Source: Pedobacter frigiditerrae (GTDB lineage Bacteria; Bacteroidota; Bacteroidia; Sphingobacteriales; Sphingobacteriaceae). From it: a stretch of 64,000 nucleotides of DNA. The stretch spans positions 1,674,001 through 1,738,000 of the forward strand of contig NZ_JAVTSS010000001.1 in the NCBI RefSeq assembly GCF_032678705.1. The letters run 5' to 3'. Made by a program: the position numbers and the translations under genes. Shown here piece after piece: positions 53,842 to 62,625 of the stretch (its first letter is position 1; every line of letters starts with the position of its first letter). The notes beneath the pieces are model-generated. The model made no database searches. It had not been told where the DNA came from and saw nothing but the letters and a program-made list of their open reading frames with translations.

Positions 53842-55026
53842 ATGACAACTGAAAAAAAACGCATCCTATCTATTGATATTTTAAGAGGATTGGTAATGGT
53901 TATCATGGCCCTAGACCACACTCGTGATTTCTTTCATGCAAGTGGTATGAGCGACCCAATGAATCCAGACGGAACAACAATACCTTTGTTTTTTACCAGG
54001 TTGATTACTCATTATTGCGCACCAACTTTTGTCTTCCTTTCTGGTATTTCTGCCTATTTATCATCGCAAAACAAAGACCCTAAGCAAGCCAGCTTATTTC
54101 TAATTAAAAGAGGTTTTTGGTTATTATTTGTAGAGATTGTTATTATCACCTTTGGCTTAACCTTTAATCCTTTTTATAATCTCGTTATCCTTCAAGTAAT
54201 ATGGTCTATAGGTTGGAGTATGATTTTGCTAGGTCTATTGAGCAGAATCTCTTATCGCTTGGTAGCAGTTATTGGATTGATTTTATTCTTTGGGCATAAT
54301 ATCCTCAACTATATTTCAATAGACCCAAAAACATTTCTTGGTAGTTTTATTGATTTAACGCTTACTACAAGAGCTCAATTCATCCCAATAGGAGACCAAC
54401 ATATTATAGGTGTATTTTACACTATTTTACCTTGGACAGGAGTTATGTTTGTAGGTTTTGCTATTGGCAAATGGTACAGCGCTGCGTTTGATGAAGTTAA
54501 AAGAAAACGTTATTTATTCTATTCTGGCTTAGGGCTTTTTGTATCTTTTCTAGTATTAAGGTATTTTAGCTTATACGGCAATCCAGAGCCAAGAAAAGAT
54601 TATGGAGATGCCTTGAAGAACTTTTTTGACTTTTTAAACGTAAGCAAATATCCACCATCCTTACAGTATTTGGGAATGACATTAGGTCCTGCTTTAATGT
54701 TATTATCTGTTATAGAAAATGTGAAAAACAGATTTGCCAGAATAATGATGGTTTATGGCAAAGTTCCATTCTTTTATTATGTGTTACATTTTTATGTTAT
54801 CCATGTTATAGTGGTTATTTGCTTTTTTGCCCACGGTTATGGGACTAAAGACATTGCAGATCCTAACATTCCATTTTTATTCCGTCCTGCAACTTTTGGA
54901 TATGTTTTACCTATCGTTTATTTGATTTGGTTAAGTATTGTAGCTATACTTTATCGTCCTTGCGTTTGGTTTCAAAATATAAATCGACACATACACAATG
55001 GTGGCTTAGCTATTTGTAAAGTTTAA
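53842..55026 (+). CDS. DUF1624 / HGSNAT-like membrane acyltransferase family protein
   Basis: A 394-residue membrane protein with about ten hydrophobic segments. It starts with KRILSIDILRGLVMVIMALD HTRDFFH (two parts, residues 5-31). The charged DILRG and the His in LDHTRDF correspond to the conserved start of the heparan-alpha-glucosaminide N-acetyltransferase-like family, where the His acts in transmembrane acetyl transfer. Further segments include WTGVMFVGFAIGKWYSA and FYVIHVIVVICFFAHGYGTK. It may acylate a sugar or envelope glycan, but no substrate can be assigned. A separate transcript is likely, since 129 bp and a new promoter region lie before the next gene. Confidence 0.8.
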   Translation: MTTEKKRILSIDILRGLVMVIMALDHTRDFFHASGMSDPMNPDGTTIPLFFTRLITHYCAPTFVFLSGISAYLSSQNKDPKQASLFLIKRGFWLLFVEIVIITFGLTFNPFYNLVILQVIWSIGWSMILLGLLSRISYRLVAVIGLILFFGHNILNYISIDPKTFLGSFIDLTLTTRAQFIPIGDQHIIGVFYTILPWTGVMFVGFAIGKWYSAAFDEVKRKRYLFYSGLGLFVSFLVLRYFSLYGNPEPRKDYGDALKNFFDFLNVSKYPPSLQYLGMTLGPALMLLSVIENVKNRFARIMMVYGKVPFFYYVLHFYVIHVIVVICFFAHGYGTKDIADPNIPFLFRPATFGYVLPIVYLIWLSIVAILYRPCVWFQNINRHIHNGGLAICKV

Positions 55027-55155
55027 TCAACATTATTTAAATTTGTTGATAATTAACGCTGAAGTTATTACACAATTATTACGTCTTAAGTAACCTATTT
55101 GTTGCATTTTTTGTTTCTTTGGTAAATCAAAAAATTATCCTAAAACTCAAAGCTT

Positions 55156-55914
55156 ATGCCAGCAAAAACCAAGGTTCCACAGGGCGATATTTTATCAATA
55201 GACATTGGTGGCACCAATATTAAATCATGTTTACTAAGTCCAAAAGGTAAATTATTAACAGATTTTAAAAAAACACCTACGCCTAAAAATTCTACTCCTG
55301 AAGAAGTTTTAAAAGCTATTAAAAAACTTTGTGCCGATTTTAAAGCTTTTGAGAAGGTTTCAATCGGGTTTCCAGGCTATGTGAAAATGGGCATTGTACA
55401 AACCGCTCCTAACCTTGCAGAAAACAAATGGATAAATGTAAACTTGGCACAACAGGTGGCCAACTTATTCGGCAAACCTGTTCGTTTAATTAACGATGCA
55501 GACCAACAAGGTTTAGGCATTGTAAGTGGCAAGGGCTTTGAGATTGTATTTACATTAGGTACAGGATTTGGAACCTCATTACTATTTGACGGAGAATTAT
55601 TGCCTCATTTAGAATTGGCTCATTTACCTGTTAGTAAAACCGATGATTATGATGATTTTATTGGAGATAGAGGCTTTCTTAAAGTGGGTAAAAAGAAGTG
55701 GAACAAACGTTTACAATACTTAATTGAGATATATAAAACTGTTTTTAATTACGATAAATTGTATATTGGCGGCGGAAACTCAAATGAAATCAATTTTGAA
55801 CTAGAAAAAAATATCAAATTGGTTTCTAATAAAGACGGTATTAAGGGCGGAGCAAAATTATGGCTTGCCAAAGAAAAATATCATATCCATACTACATATC
55901 CTAATAAGAAATAA
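55156..55914 (+). CDS. ROK kinase, polyphosphate-glucokinase-like
   Basis: A 252-residue cytoplasmic kinase. Motifs in order: ILSIDIGGTNIKSCLL (about residue 12), the glucose-binding region VSIGFPGYVKMG and NLAENKWINVNL, the catalytic Asp in RLINDADQQGLG (about 117), LGTGFGTSLLFDGELLPHLE (about 137-156), KKWNKRLQY and LYIGGGN. This set follows PPGK, which makes glucose-6-phosphate from glucose using polyphosphate or ATP. The C-terminal third is shorter than in actinobacterial PPGK. Its TAATG stop/start overlaps the HAD gene, and gnd, zwf and pgl follow, so it feeds the oxidative pentose phosphate pathway. Phosphate donor specificity is not certain. Confidence 0.75.
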   Translation: MPAKTKVPQGDILSIDIGGTNIKSCLLSPKGKLLTDFKKTPTPKNSTPEEVLKAIKKLCADFKAFEKVSIGFPGYVKMGIVQTAPNLAENKWINVNLAQQVANLFGKPVRLINDADQQGLGIVSGKGFEIVFTLGTGFGTSLLFDGELLPHLELAHLPVSKTDDYDDFIGDRGFLKVGKKKWNKRLQYLIEIYKTVFNYDKLYIGGGNSNEINFELEKNIKLVSNKDGIKGGAKLWLAKEKYHIHTTYPNKK

Positions 55915-56522
55915 TGACAAACATTAAATTACTCTTCTTAGATATTGGAGGTGTTCTTTTAAGCGATGGCTGGAATCATAAATCAAGAATGCTGGCCATT
56001 GAAAAATTCGACTTAGAACCTATCCAATTTCAAAAAGACCATTCTGTGGCCTTTACGTTATTCGAAAACGGAAAATTAACTTTAGACCAATACCTAGATT
56101 GCGTTGTATTTAACGCTGAACGCTCGTTCACAAAGGAAGATTTTAAACAATTTATGTTCTCTAGAACTACAGAACTTCCAGATTTTTTACCTTGGTTAGC
56201 GGAGTGGAAAAAAAGAACAGGGATTAAAATCTTTTCTATCAATAATGAAGGAAAAGAGTTTAATGATTATCGAATTAAGAAATTCAACCTTCATCAAGTA
56301 TTCGATGCATTTATTTCATCATGTGAAGTAGGATTCTCAAAACCAGACCCTTCAATTTTCAAACTTGCACTAGGCATTGCGCAAGAAGAAGCTCAACACT
56401 GCATGTATTTTGACGATAGGGCAATTCACGTTTCAATTGCTAAACAATTAGGCTTTAATGCTTTCGTACACAAAGAATTTGAAGAAAGTAAAACAATTTT
56501 AGAAAGTATAAATAAATCATAA
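55914..56522 (+). CDS. HAD-superfamily phosphatase, YihX-like
   Basis: A 202-residue HAD-IA hydrolase. Motif I reads FLDIGGVLLSDGW (nucleophile Asp near 9); the usual second Asp is replaced by Gly, as in YihX-type enzymes such as E. coli alpha-glucose-1-phosphatase (FDLGN). Motif II is IFSINNEG, motif III Lys is SKPDPSIF, and the C-terminal acidic pair is YFDDRA. It may release glucose from glucose-1-phosphate, which would then be rephosphorylated by the ROK kinase encoded just before it. That is inference. It overlaps the kinase gene by 1 bp and precedes gnd by 1 bp, so it is translationally coupled to both. Confidence 0.78.
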   Translation: MTNIKLLFLDIGGVLLSDGWNHKSRMLAIEKFDLEPIQFQKDHSVAFTLFENGKLTLDQYLDCVVFNAERSFTKEDFKQFMFSRTTELPDFLPWLAEWKKRTGIKIFSINNEGKEFNDYRIKKFNLHQVFDAFISSCEVGFSKPDPSIFKLALGIAQEEAQHCMYFDDRAIHVSIAKQLGFNAFVHKEFEESKTILESINKS

Positions 56523-56523
56523 A

Positions 56524-57948
56524 ATGAGTAACGATAAAAAAGCTACGTTCGCTTTCGGAATGGTTGGTTTAGGAACCATGGGGCGCAACTTGCTATTAAA
56601 TATGGCCGATAATGGCTTTGCTGTAACTGGATATGACAAGAGCGAAAAAATGCTCCAAATATTTGAAGAAGAAGGTAAAGCACATGACCTTAAAGGATTT
56701 TCAGATATACAAGAGTTTGTAGATAGCTTACAAAGTCCACGTACTATTATTTTATTAGTACCTGCCGGAGCCATTGTTGACAGTGTAATTTCAGAACTAC
56801 AACCATTATTAACCAAAGGCGATATCATCATCGACAGTGGAAACTCTTACTTTACTGATACGAGCAGAAGATCTATTGAATTAGCCGAAAAAGGAATTCA
56901 TTTCTTCGGAATGGGTATTTCTGGAGGTGAAGAAGGAGCTAGATTTGGTCCGAGTATGATGCCTGGTGGAGATAAACAAGCTTATGCTGTAGTTAAGGAT
57001 ATGTTAGAGGCTGTTTCTGCAAAAGCAAATGGCGACCCTTGTGTAACTTACATTGGTCCAGGTGCTTCTGGTCACTTTGTTAAAATGACACATAATGGTA
57101 TCGAATATGCAATTATGCAATTATTAGCAGAGGCTTACGAAATCATGAAAAATGGTTTAGATTATGATAATGACCAAATCCAACAAGTTTTCGAGAAATG
57201 GAACAATGGTCGTTTAAAATCATTTTTAATGGAAATTACCAAAGATGTTTTCTTATTTAAGGATGTGAAAACTGGTAATTTATTAGTGGATGAAATTAAA
57301 GATGAAGCAAAATCTAAAGGAACTGGAAAATGGACTTCACAAGTTGCAATGGATGTTGAAACACCAATTCCAAGTATAGATGCGGCTGTTTCCACTAGAA
57401 ATCTATCAAAACTTAAGAAATTAAGAGTTCAGCTTGAAGAAGCTTACGGTGCTTCAGAAAAAATTAAAGCCAGTGCAGATTTTATTGATGATTTAGAAGA
57501 AGCATTCTATTTTGCAATGGCGAATGCCTATGCACAAGGAATGCACTTATTGTGGAAAGCATCCATAGAATATAAATACGAATTAAACTTATCTGAAATC
57601 GCCAAAATCTGGCGTGGTGGTTGTATCATTAGAGCAGAATTTTTAGAAGATATTTATCAAGCTTATAAAAAACAGCCAGATTTAGAGCATTTATTTGCCG
57701 ATGCTGGTGTTCAAGCTAAAATCAAAAAAAGTTTAAAAGGTACAAGAAATGTGGTTTCATCTGCAATTAATGCTGGTATTGCCACTCCTTGTTTCACTTC
57801 TGCCCTAACCTATTTTGACACATTAAAAACTGGCAGAATGCCTTCTAATTTAACACAGGCTCAAAGAGATTTCTTTGGTGCACATACTTTTGAAAGAATT
57901 GATAGCGAGGGAATTTTCCACGCAGATTGGAATCAAAAGAACTCATAA
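56524..57948 (+). CDS. gnd: 6-phosphogluconate dehydrogenase, decarboxylating
   Basis: A 474-residue enzyme, normal length for the long form. It converts 6-phosphogluconate to ribulose-5-phosphate, CO2 and NADPH. The N-terminal Rossmann motif is GLGTMGRNLLLNMADNGF (about residues 14-31). GISGGEEGARFGPSMMPGG (about 130) and GHFVKMTHNGIEYA (about 180), holding catalytic Lys, and the C-terminal helical domain with IWRGGCIIRAEFL (about 360) all fit. It is the third gene of the cluster and is followed by zwf after 11 bp. Confidence 0.97.
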   Translation: MSNDKKATFAFGMVGLGTMGRNLLLNMADNGFAVTGYDKSEKMLQIFEEEGKAHDLKGFSDIQEFVDSLQSPRTIILLVPAGAIVDSVISELQPLLTKGDIIIDSGNSYFTDTSRRSIELAEKGIHFFGMGISGGEEGARFGPSMMPGGDKQAYAVVKDMLEAVSAKANGDPCVTYIGPGASGHFVKMTHNGIEYAIMQLLAEAYEIMKNGLDYDNDQIQQVFEKWNNGRLKSFLMEITKDVFLFKDVKTGNLLVDEIKDEAKSKGTGKWTSQVAMDVETPIPSIDAAVSTRNLSKLKKLRVQLEEAYGASEKIKASADFIDDLEEAFYFAMANAYAQGMHLLWKASIEYKYELNLSEIAKIWRGGCIIRAEFLEDIYQAYKKQPDLEHLFADAGVQAKIKKSLKGTRNVVSSAINAGIATPCFTSALTYFDTLKTGRMPSNLTQAQRDFFGAHTFERIDSEGIFHADWNQKNS

Positions 57949-57959
57949 TCCCTATTAAA

Positions 57960-59471
57960 ATGAAGAAAAAAAGTAAACTTAATCCAACCATATTTGTAAT
58001 TTTTGGTGGCACAGGAGATTTAAATAAAAGAAAACTCGCCCCTGCCTTATATAACTTATTTACGGAAGGTTATATGCCAGAAAAGTTTTCAATAATTGGT
58101 ACTGGAAGAACAAAATTTACTGATAAAAAATATCAAGAAGTTATTTTAGAAAATGTAAATCAATTTTCTAGAAATGGCAAGGTTAAAAAAGAAAATTGGG
58201 ATAGTTTTGAAGAAAATATCCATTACTGCTCAACAGATGTTACTGTTCCAGAAACATTTGAAGGTTTAAAAACAGAGATCGAAAAGTATCAGTCTGAATT
58301 TGGCGCTGATACTCAGGTTATATTTTATCTAGCGGTTGCACCAAATTTCTTCCCATTAATTGCAGAATGTTTATGCAAATATAAATTAACTCAGAATGAA
58401 GATAATAGCAGAATTGTAATAGAGAAACCGTTTGGTAATGATTTAGAAAGTGCCAAAGAACTAAATTTATTGTTGAGCAAAATCTTTACTGAAAAACAAA
58501 TCTATCGTATAGATCATTATTTAGGTAAGGAAACAGTTCAGAACATGATGGCTTTCCGCTTTGCGAACTCGTTATTTGAGCCATTGTGGAATAGAAACTA
58601 CATAGAACACATACAAATTTCAGTTACAGAGCAATTAGGCGTTGGAGACCGTGGTGGTTATTACGAAGGAGCGGGTGCATTAAGAGACATGATCCAAAAT
58701 CACTTATTGCAATTGCTTTGTTTAGTTGGAATGGAAGCTCCTATTTCGTTTAATGCAGATGAAATTAGAGATAGAAAAGTTGAGGTTTTAAGAGCAATGC
58801 GCCCATTTAAACCTGAAGAAATTAGTTCAAATGCAGTTAGAGGTCAGTACAGCAAAGGTTGGGTAGAAGGAAAAGAAGTACCAGGATATAGACACGAAAC
58901 AGGTGTTGACCCTCATTCAAATACAGAAACCTTCGCAGCCGTTAAATTTTTTATAGATAACTGGCGTTGGCAGGGAATTCCTTTTTACCTACGTACCGGA
59001 AAAAGGATGAACCAAACTTCTTCAATTATTACTATCCAATTTAAGGATGTTCCCCATCATATCTTTTCATCAAGAGCTACAGAAACTTGGCAACAAAATC
59101 GCCTAATTATTAGCATTCAGCCAGAAATGAGTATTCGTTTACAAGTTCAAGCGAAAAGACCTGGTGTTAAAATGGTTTTAAATCCTGTTGATATGGTATT
59201 CGATTACAAAGGAACTTATGATACTGATACACCTGAGGCTTACGAAACCTTGCTTTTAGATGCAATGAATGGCGACCAAACTTTATTTATGCGTGGCGAC
59301 CAAGTAGAAGCGGCATGGGAATTAGTTATGCCAATCATCAATACTTGGGAAAGCAAAAAATCACTAAACTTCCCTAACTACCCAGCAGATAGCTGGGGAC
59401 CAGAAGATGCTGAGGCACTAATTGCTAAGGATGGTTTCCACTGGTTTACTTTGCCTTTAAAGGATAAATAA
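57960..59471 (+). CDS. zwf: Glucose-6-phosphate 1-dehydrogenase
   Basis: About 503 residues from MKKKSKLNPTIFVIFGG; an upstream ATG at 57927 lies inside gnd and adds 11 residues, so the later start is chosen. It oxidises glucose-6-phosphate to 6-phosphogluconolactone, making NADPH. The nucleotide motif is FGGTGDLNKRKLAPAL (about 13), the substrate-binding block is RIDHYLGKETVQNMMAFRF (about 190), and EKPFG and the Lys in QRGQYSKGW-like sequence follow. Length and motifs are normal. A dispersed repeat lies between it and pgl. Confidence 0.97.
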   Translation: MKKKSKLNPTIFVIFGGTGDLNKRKLAPALYNLFTEGYMPEKFSIIGTGRTKFTDKKYQEVILENVNQFSRNGKVKKENWDSFEENIHYCSTDVTVPETFEGLKTEIEKYQSEFGADTQVIFYLAVAPNFFPLIAECLCKYKLTQNEDNSRIVIEKPFGNDLESAKELNLLLSKIFTEKQIYRIDHYLGKETVQNMMAFRFANSLFEPLWNRNYIEHIQISVTEQLGVGDRGGYYEGAGALRDMIQNHLLQLLCLVGMEAPISFNADEIRDRKVEVLRAMRPFKPEEISSNAVRGQYSKGWVEGKEVPGYRHETGVDPHSNTETFAAVKFFIDNWRWQGIPFYLRTGKRMNQTSSIITIQFKDVPHHIFSSRATETWQQNRLIISIQPEMSIRLQVQAKRPGVKMVLNPVDMVFDYKGTYDTDTPEAYETLLLDAMNGDQTLFMRGDQVEAAWELVMPIINTWESKKSLNFPNYPADSWGPEDAEALIAKDGFHWFTLPLKDK

Positions 59472-59478
59472 TATTTTT

Positions 59479-59557
59479 ACCGCAAAGAGCACAAAGAATT
59501 ACGCAAAGAAGAAGAGCTTATTTTCTTCGCGAAAGTCTTGGCGTTCTTTGCGTTTAC
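59479..59557. repeat. Imperfect inverted repeat of the ACCGCAAAGA type
   Basis: ACCGCAAAGAGCACAAAGAA on the left and TTCTTTGCGTTTACC on the right are imperfect inverted arms around a CTTATTTTCTTCGCG centre. This is a common dispersed Bacteroidota element. It spans most of the zwf-pgl gap and runs across the upstream ATG of the longest pgl frame. Confidence 0.65.
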
Positions 59558-59571
59558 CTTTTTTTAGAATA

Positions 59572-60297
59572 ATGAACTTACACATCTTTAAATCGATCGC
59601 TGAACTTAACGAGAACTTAATTAAATACGTAATCGAAATTGCCAATGAGTCTATAGCAACAAAAGGCAGATTTGATTTTGTTTTAACTGGCGGAAACTCT
59701 CCTAAAGAACTTTATAAAGAGATATCAACCACGTTTAAAGACCAAATAGATTGGACCAAAGTATATTTCTTTTTTGGTGATGAAAGATATGTTTTGCCAG
59801 ACCATAAAGATTACAATGGGTTAATGGCAAAGGAAACCTTGTTTAATAACCTACAAACTCCAGAAGACCACATTTTTTATTTCGACACCACTTTACCTGC
59901 TGCAGATGCTGCAAAAGCTTATAAAGCAGCCTTAGACAAACATTTTGGCGAAGAAGAAATTATATTCGATTTAATCCTTTTAGGAATGGGTGATGATGCA
60001 CATACAGCCTCAATTTTCCCAAATACTGAGCTCATAAAAAGCATTCACCCTACAGTAGAATCTGTTTGGGTTGAAAAATTAGACACCTATCGCATCAGTT
60101 TAACTGCACCGCTAATCAATAAAGCTAAAAACATTGCCTTTATCACCTTCGGAGATAATAAAGCAAATGCCCTAAGACACGTAATTGGAGATGAACAAAA
60201 AGATTATTTTATTTATCCAGCGCAACTGATTAAACCTGTTGATGGCAATCTAGATTGGTTTGTTGATGATAAGGCTACAAGTTTATTGGACTTATAA
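59572..60297 (+). CDS. pgl: 6-phosphogluconolactonase
   Basis: About 241 residues from MNLHIFKSIAELNENL; the longer frame starting at 59548 is rejected because its first codons lie in a dispersed repeat. The protein hydrolyses 6-phosphogluconolactone to 6-phosphogluconate. Motifs are FVLTGGNSPKELYKEI (about 35), FFFGDERYVLPDHKDYNG (about 68) and LILLGMGDDAHTASIFP (about 135), the last holding the catalytic His. Length matches the SolR/DevB-type enzyme. It closes the oxidative pentose phosphate set. Confidence 0.94.
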   Translation: MNLHIFKSIAELNENLIKYVIEIANESIATKGRFDFVLTGGNSPKELYKEISTTFKDQIDWTKVYFFFGDERYVLPDHKDYNGLMAKETLFNNLQTPEDHIFYFDTTLPAADAAKAYKAALDKHFGEEEIIFDLILLGMGDDAHTASIFPNTELIKSIHPTVESVWVEKLDTYRISLTAPLINKAKNIAFITFGDNKANALRHVIGDEQKDYFIYPAQLIKPVDGNLDWFVDDKATSLLDL

Positions 60298-60337
60298 TAT
60301 TAGCAAGTATCGGGTTTTATACCACTTAGGCATCCCC

Positions 60338-60345
60338 TACTTTTG
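60338..60345 (+). promoter_or_regulatory. Bacteroidota-type -7 element of the alkylation-repair genes
   Basis: TACTTTTG matches TAnnTTTG and lies 20 bp before the start codon of the AraC/methyltransferase gene. The leader would be only 10-15 nt. A TTG at -33 was not found. Confidence 0.5.
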
Positions 60346-60365
60346 TATGTATCAAAACGAATCAA

Positions 60366-61217
60366 ATGAACACACAAGAGGAGTTAAACTACCATCGCAT
60401 TGCGGAAGCAATTAGTTACTTACAAGAGAATTTTAAGACTCAGCCAGATTTAGATTTAATAGCAGAGAAAGTAAATTTAAGTCCATTTCATTTTCAAAGA
60501 TTATTTACTGAATGGGCAGGCGTTAGTCCGAAAAAGTTCTTGCAATACCTTAGTTTATCTTATGCTAAAAATATGCTCAAAAATGAGCAAGCAACACTGT
60601 TTGAAGTAGCTTTTGAAACAGGTTTATCTGGAACAGGAAGACTCCATGACCTTTTTGTAAACATTGAAGGGATGACTCCAGGCGAATTTAAAAATGGTGG
60701 AGAAAATCTAATCGTAAATTACAATTACCACCATACTCCTTTTGGTAATTTATTAATCGCAGCTACAGCTAAGGGTGTTTGTTACATGGCATTTGCCGAT
60801 GATGAAGCTTTAGCATTTGGAGAACTTCATCAACAACTGCCAAAAGCAAATTTCAATAAACTAACTGATAAAAATCAAGAAGATGCCTTACAGATTTTCG
60901 GCAGCAATTGGAAGGAAACAAAAAGTCTTAAACTCCATTTAAAAGGCACACCTTTTCAATTAAAAGTTTGGGAAATGCTGTTAAAAATTCCAAAAGGAAG
61001 CTTTACAACCTATGGTTCAATTGCCCAAAAAATTGGAAATGCAAATGCATCAAGGGCAGTTGGTTCAGCTATTGGCAGCAATCCCATTGCCTTTCTAATC
61101 CCTTGCCACCGCGTTATTCAATCGTCTGGCAATTTTGGTCAGTACCACTGGGGAAGTGTTCGTAAAACTGCAATGCTAGGTTGGGAAGCAGCCCAAACTA
61201 ATTTAGCACAATTGTAA
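60366..61217 (+). CDS. AraC-type HTH / O6-methylguanine-DNA methyltransferase fusion
   Basis: A 283-residue Ada-like protein. The N-terminal AraC domain (about residues 5-112) has IAEKVNLSPFHFQRLF and a second helix pair ending GMTPGEFK. The C-terminal methyltransferase (about 120-275) has FQLKVWEMLLKIPKGSFTTY and IPCHRVIQSSG with acceptor Cys247. The Ada N-terminal Zn domain with the phosphotriester-accepting cysteine is absent. The protein repairs O6-methylguanine and may regulate repair genes, but how it would be switched on is not evident. The 2OG oxygenase gene follows after 2 bp. Confidence 0.9.
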   Translation: MNTQEELNYHRIAEAISYLQENFKTQPDLDLIAEKVNLSPFHFQRLFTEWAGVSPKKFLQYLSLSYAKNMLKNEQATLFEVAFETGLSGTGRLHDLFVNIEGMTPGEFKNGGENLIVNYNYHHTPFGNLLIAATAKGVCYMAFADDEALAFGELHQQLPKANFNKLTDKNQEDALQIFGSNWKETKSLKLHLKGTPFQLKVWEMLLKIPKGSFTTYGSIAQKIGNANASRAVGSAIGSNPIAFLIPCHRVIQSSGNFGQYHWGSVRKTAMLGWEAAQTNLAQL

Positions 61218-61219
61218 TC

Positions 61220-61930
61220 ATGGAAGCTTTATTTGATATAAAAAGCATTGATAGAGATGCTTTAGCAGAAGCAATGAATCAGAATGGTTATGCAATCATT
61301 AATAATAGCTTAGCCAATGAGCAATGCGATGAGTTGATTGCAAACTATAATCAAGCTGATTTATATCGAAAAACTGTAGTAATGGAACGTTATCGTTTTG
61401 GTTTGGGCGAATACAAATATTTCAATTATCCTTTACCTAACATCATTACCAACTTAAGAAACAGCTTATATCCATTACTCGCTCCAATAGCAAATAATTG
61501 GATGAAAGTATTGAACATAGATACCTCATATCCGTTAGTTTATAATGATTTTTTAAAACGCTGTCACGATAACGGACAAACCAAGGCAACTCCTCTAATT
61601 TTAAAATATGGAAAGGGTGGGTTTAATACGCTTCATCAAGATTTATATGGCGACATCTATTTTCCCATACAAATGGTTATATTTTTAAACGATGCAGATG
61701 TTGATTATACTGGGGGAGAATTTGTGTTGACTCAACAAAATGTAAGGGCACAATCGAAAGCGATTGTTTTAAAACCTAAAAGAGGTGATATTTTAATCTT
61801 CACGACAAACTTTAGACCTGTTAAAGGTTCAAAGGGATATTATAGAGCAATTATGAAACATGGTGTAAGTGAATTGCATAGCGGCGAACGTTATACTTTG
61901 GGCATTATATTTCACAATGCCTTGTCTTAA
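61220..61930 (+). CDS. 2OG-Fe(II) dioxygenase in the alkylation-repair cluster
   Basis: A 236-residue oxygenase. The Fe(II) ligands appear to be His and Asp in FNTLHQDLYGD (about residue 138) and a distal His in MKHGVSELHSG (about 213), with the 2OG-binding Arg in ERYTLGI. TGGEFVLTQQNVRAQSK is the strand between them. The protein resembles prolyl-hydroxylase-like oxygenases rather than AlkB itself. It is encoded 2 bp after the methyltransferase gene and 85 bp before alkB, so a role in alkylation damage is inferred. No signal peptide was seen, and its substrate is unknown. Confidence 0.72.
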   Translation: MEALFDIKSIDRDALAEAMNQNGYAIINNSLANEQCDELIANYNQADLYRKTVVMERYRFGLGEYKYFNYPLPNIITNLRNSLYPLLAPIANNWMKVLNIDTSYPLVYNDFLKRCHDNGQTKATPLILKYGKGGFNTLHQDLYGDIYFPIQMVIFLNDADVDYTGGEFVLTQQNVRAQSKAIVLKPKRGDILIFTTNFRPVKGSKGYYRAIMKHGVSELHSGERYTLGIIFHNALS

Positions 61931-61965
61931 AAACAGATGGTTTCTTTAATTAAAAATTTTAAACT

Positions 61966-62003
61966 TTGTCAAACTTATAACCTGCCTTAAAAAAGTTTGA
62001 CAA
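61966..62003. repeat. Inverted repeat TTGTCAAACTT/AAGTTTGACAA
   Basis: Perfect 11-bp arms around a 16-nt loop in the gap between the 2OG oxygenase gene and alkB. It ends 12 bp before the alkB start. It may be a dispersed element or a regulatory hairpin for alkB. Confidence 0.7.
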
Positions 62004-62015
62004 TTTGTCTCTAAA

Positions 62016-62624
62016 ATGGATTTATTCAACACTCAACCTGCTCAAAACATTAATCTTTTACCAGAAGGTGGAACAGTAAATTATTATGGAAAAATTATGT
62101 CTAATCAACAGGCTAATCATTATTATAATTGTCTTTTAGAAACCATTGAGTGGAAAAATGATGAAGCTGTGATTTTTGGAAAACATATCCTTACCAAAAG
62201 AAAAGTGGCTTGGTATGGAGATTATCCATTCGAATATACTTACTCTAATGTAACCAAACAGGCTTTAATTTGGACTAAAGAATTATTAGAATTAAAGGCA
62301 CTGGCAGAGGATAAATCTGGTGAAACCTACAATTCGTGTTTATTAAATTTATATCACAGTGGTGATGAAGGAATGGCTTGGCATAGCGATGGGGAAAAGG
62401 ATTTAAAGAAAAATGGAGCCATCGGTTCTATGAGTTTTGGCGCAGAGCGGAAATTTGCATTTAAACATAAAGAGACTAAACAAATTGTTTCTTTAATCTT
62501 AGAAAATGGAAGTTTACTGGTGATGAAGGATGAAACTCAAACCAATTGGCTGCATCGCTTACCGCCAACAAAGTTGATCAACAAACCAAGAGTTAATTTA
62601 ACCTTTAGAAGTATTGTTCGTTAA
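62016..62624 (+). CDS. alkB: AlkB-type DNA/RNA repair dioxygenase
   Basis: A 202-residue 2OG-Fe(II) enzyme that reverses N1-methyladenine and N3-methylcytosine by oxidative demethylation. The N-terminal part has VAWYGDYPFEYTYSN and NSCLLNLYHSGDEG. The iron site is MAWHSDGEKDL (His and Asp) with a distal His in NWLHRLPPTK, and RVNLTFR holds the 2OG-binding Arg. Length suits the short bacterial AlkB. It converges on rnz; only 1 bp separates the two stop codons. Confidence 0.93.
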   Translation: MDLFNTQPAQNINLLPEGGTVNYYGKIMSNQQANHYYNCLLETIEWKNDEAVIFGKHILTKRKVAWYGDYPFEYTYSNVTKQALIWTKELLELKALAEDKSGETYNSCLLNLYHSGDEGMAWHSDGEKDLKKNGAIGSMSFGAERKFAFKHKETKQIVSLILENGSLLVMKDETQTNWLHRLPPTKLINKPRVNLTFRSIVR

Positions 62625-62625
62625 A

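Noticed and set aside
57927-57959. Upstream start of zwf inside gnd.
   Set aside because: The start 11 codons later follows the gnd stop by 11 bp and gives the usual N-terminus.
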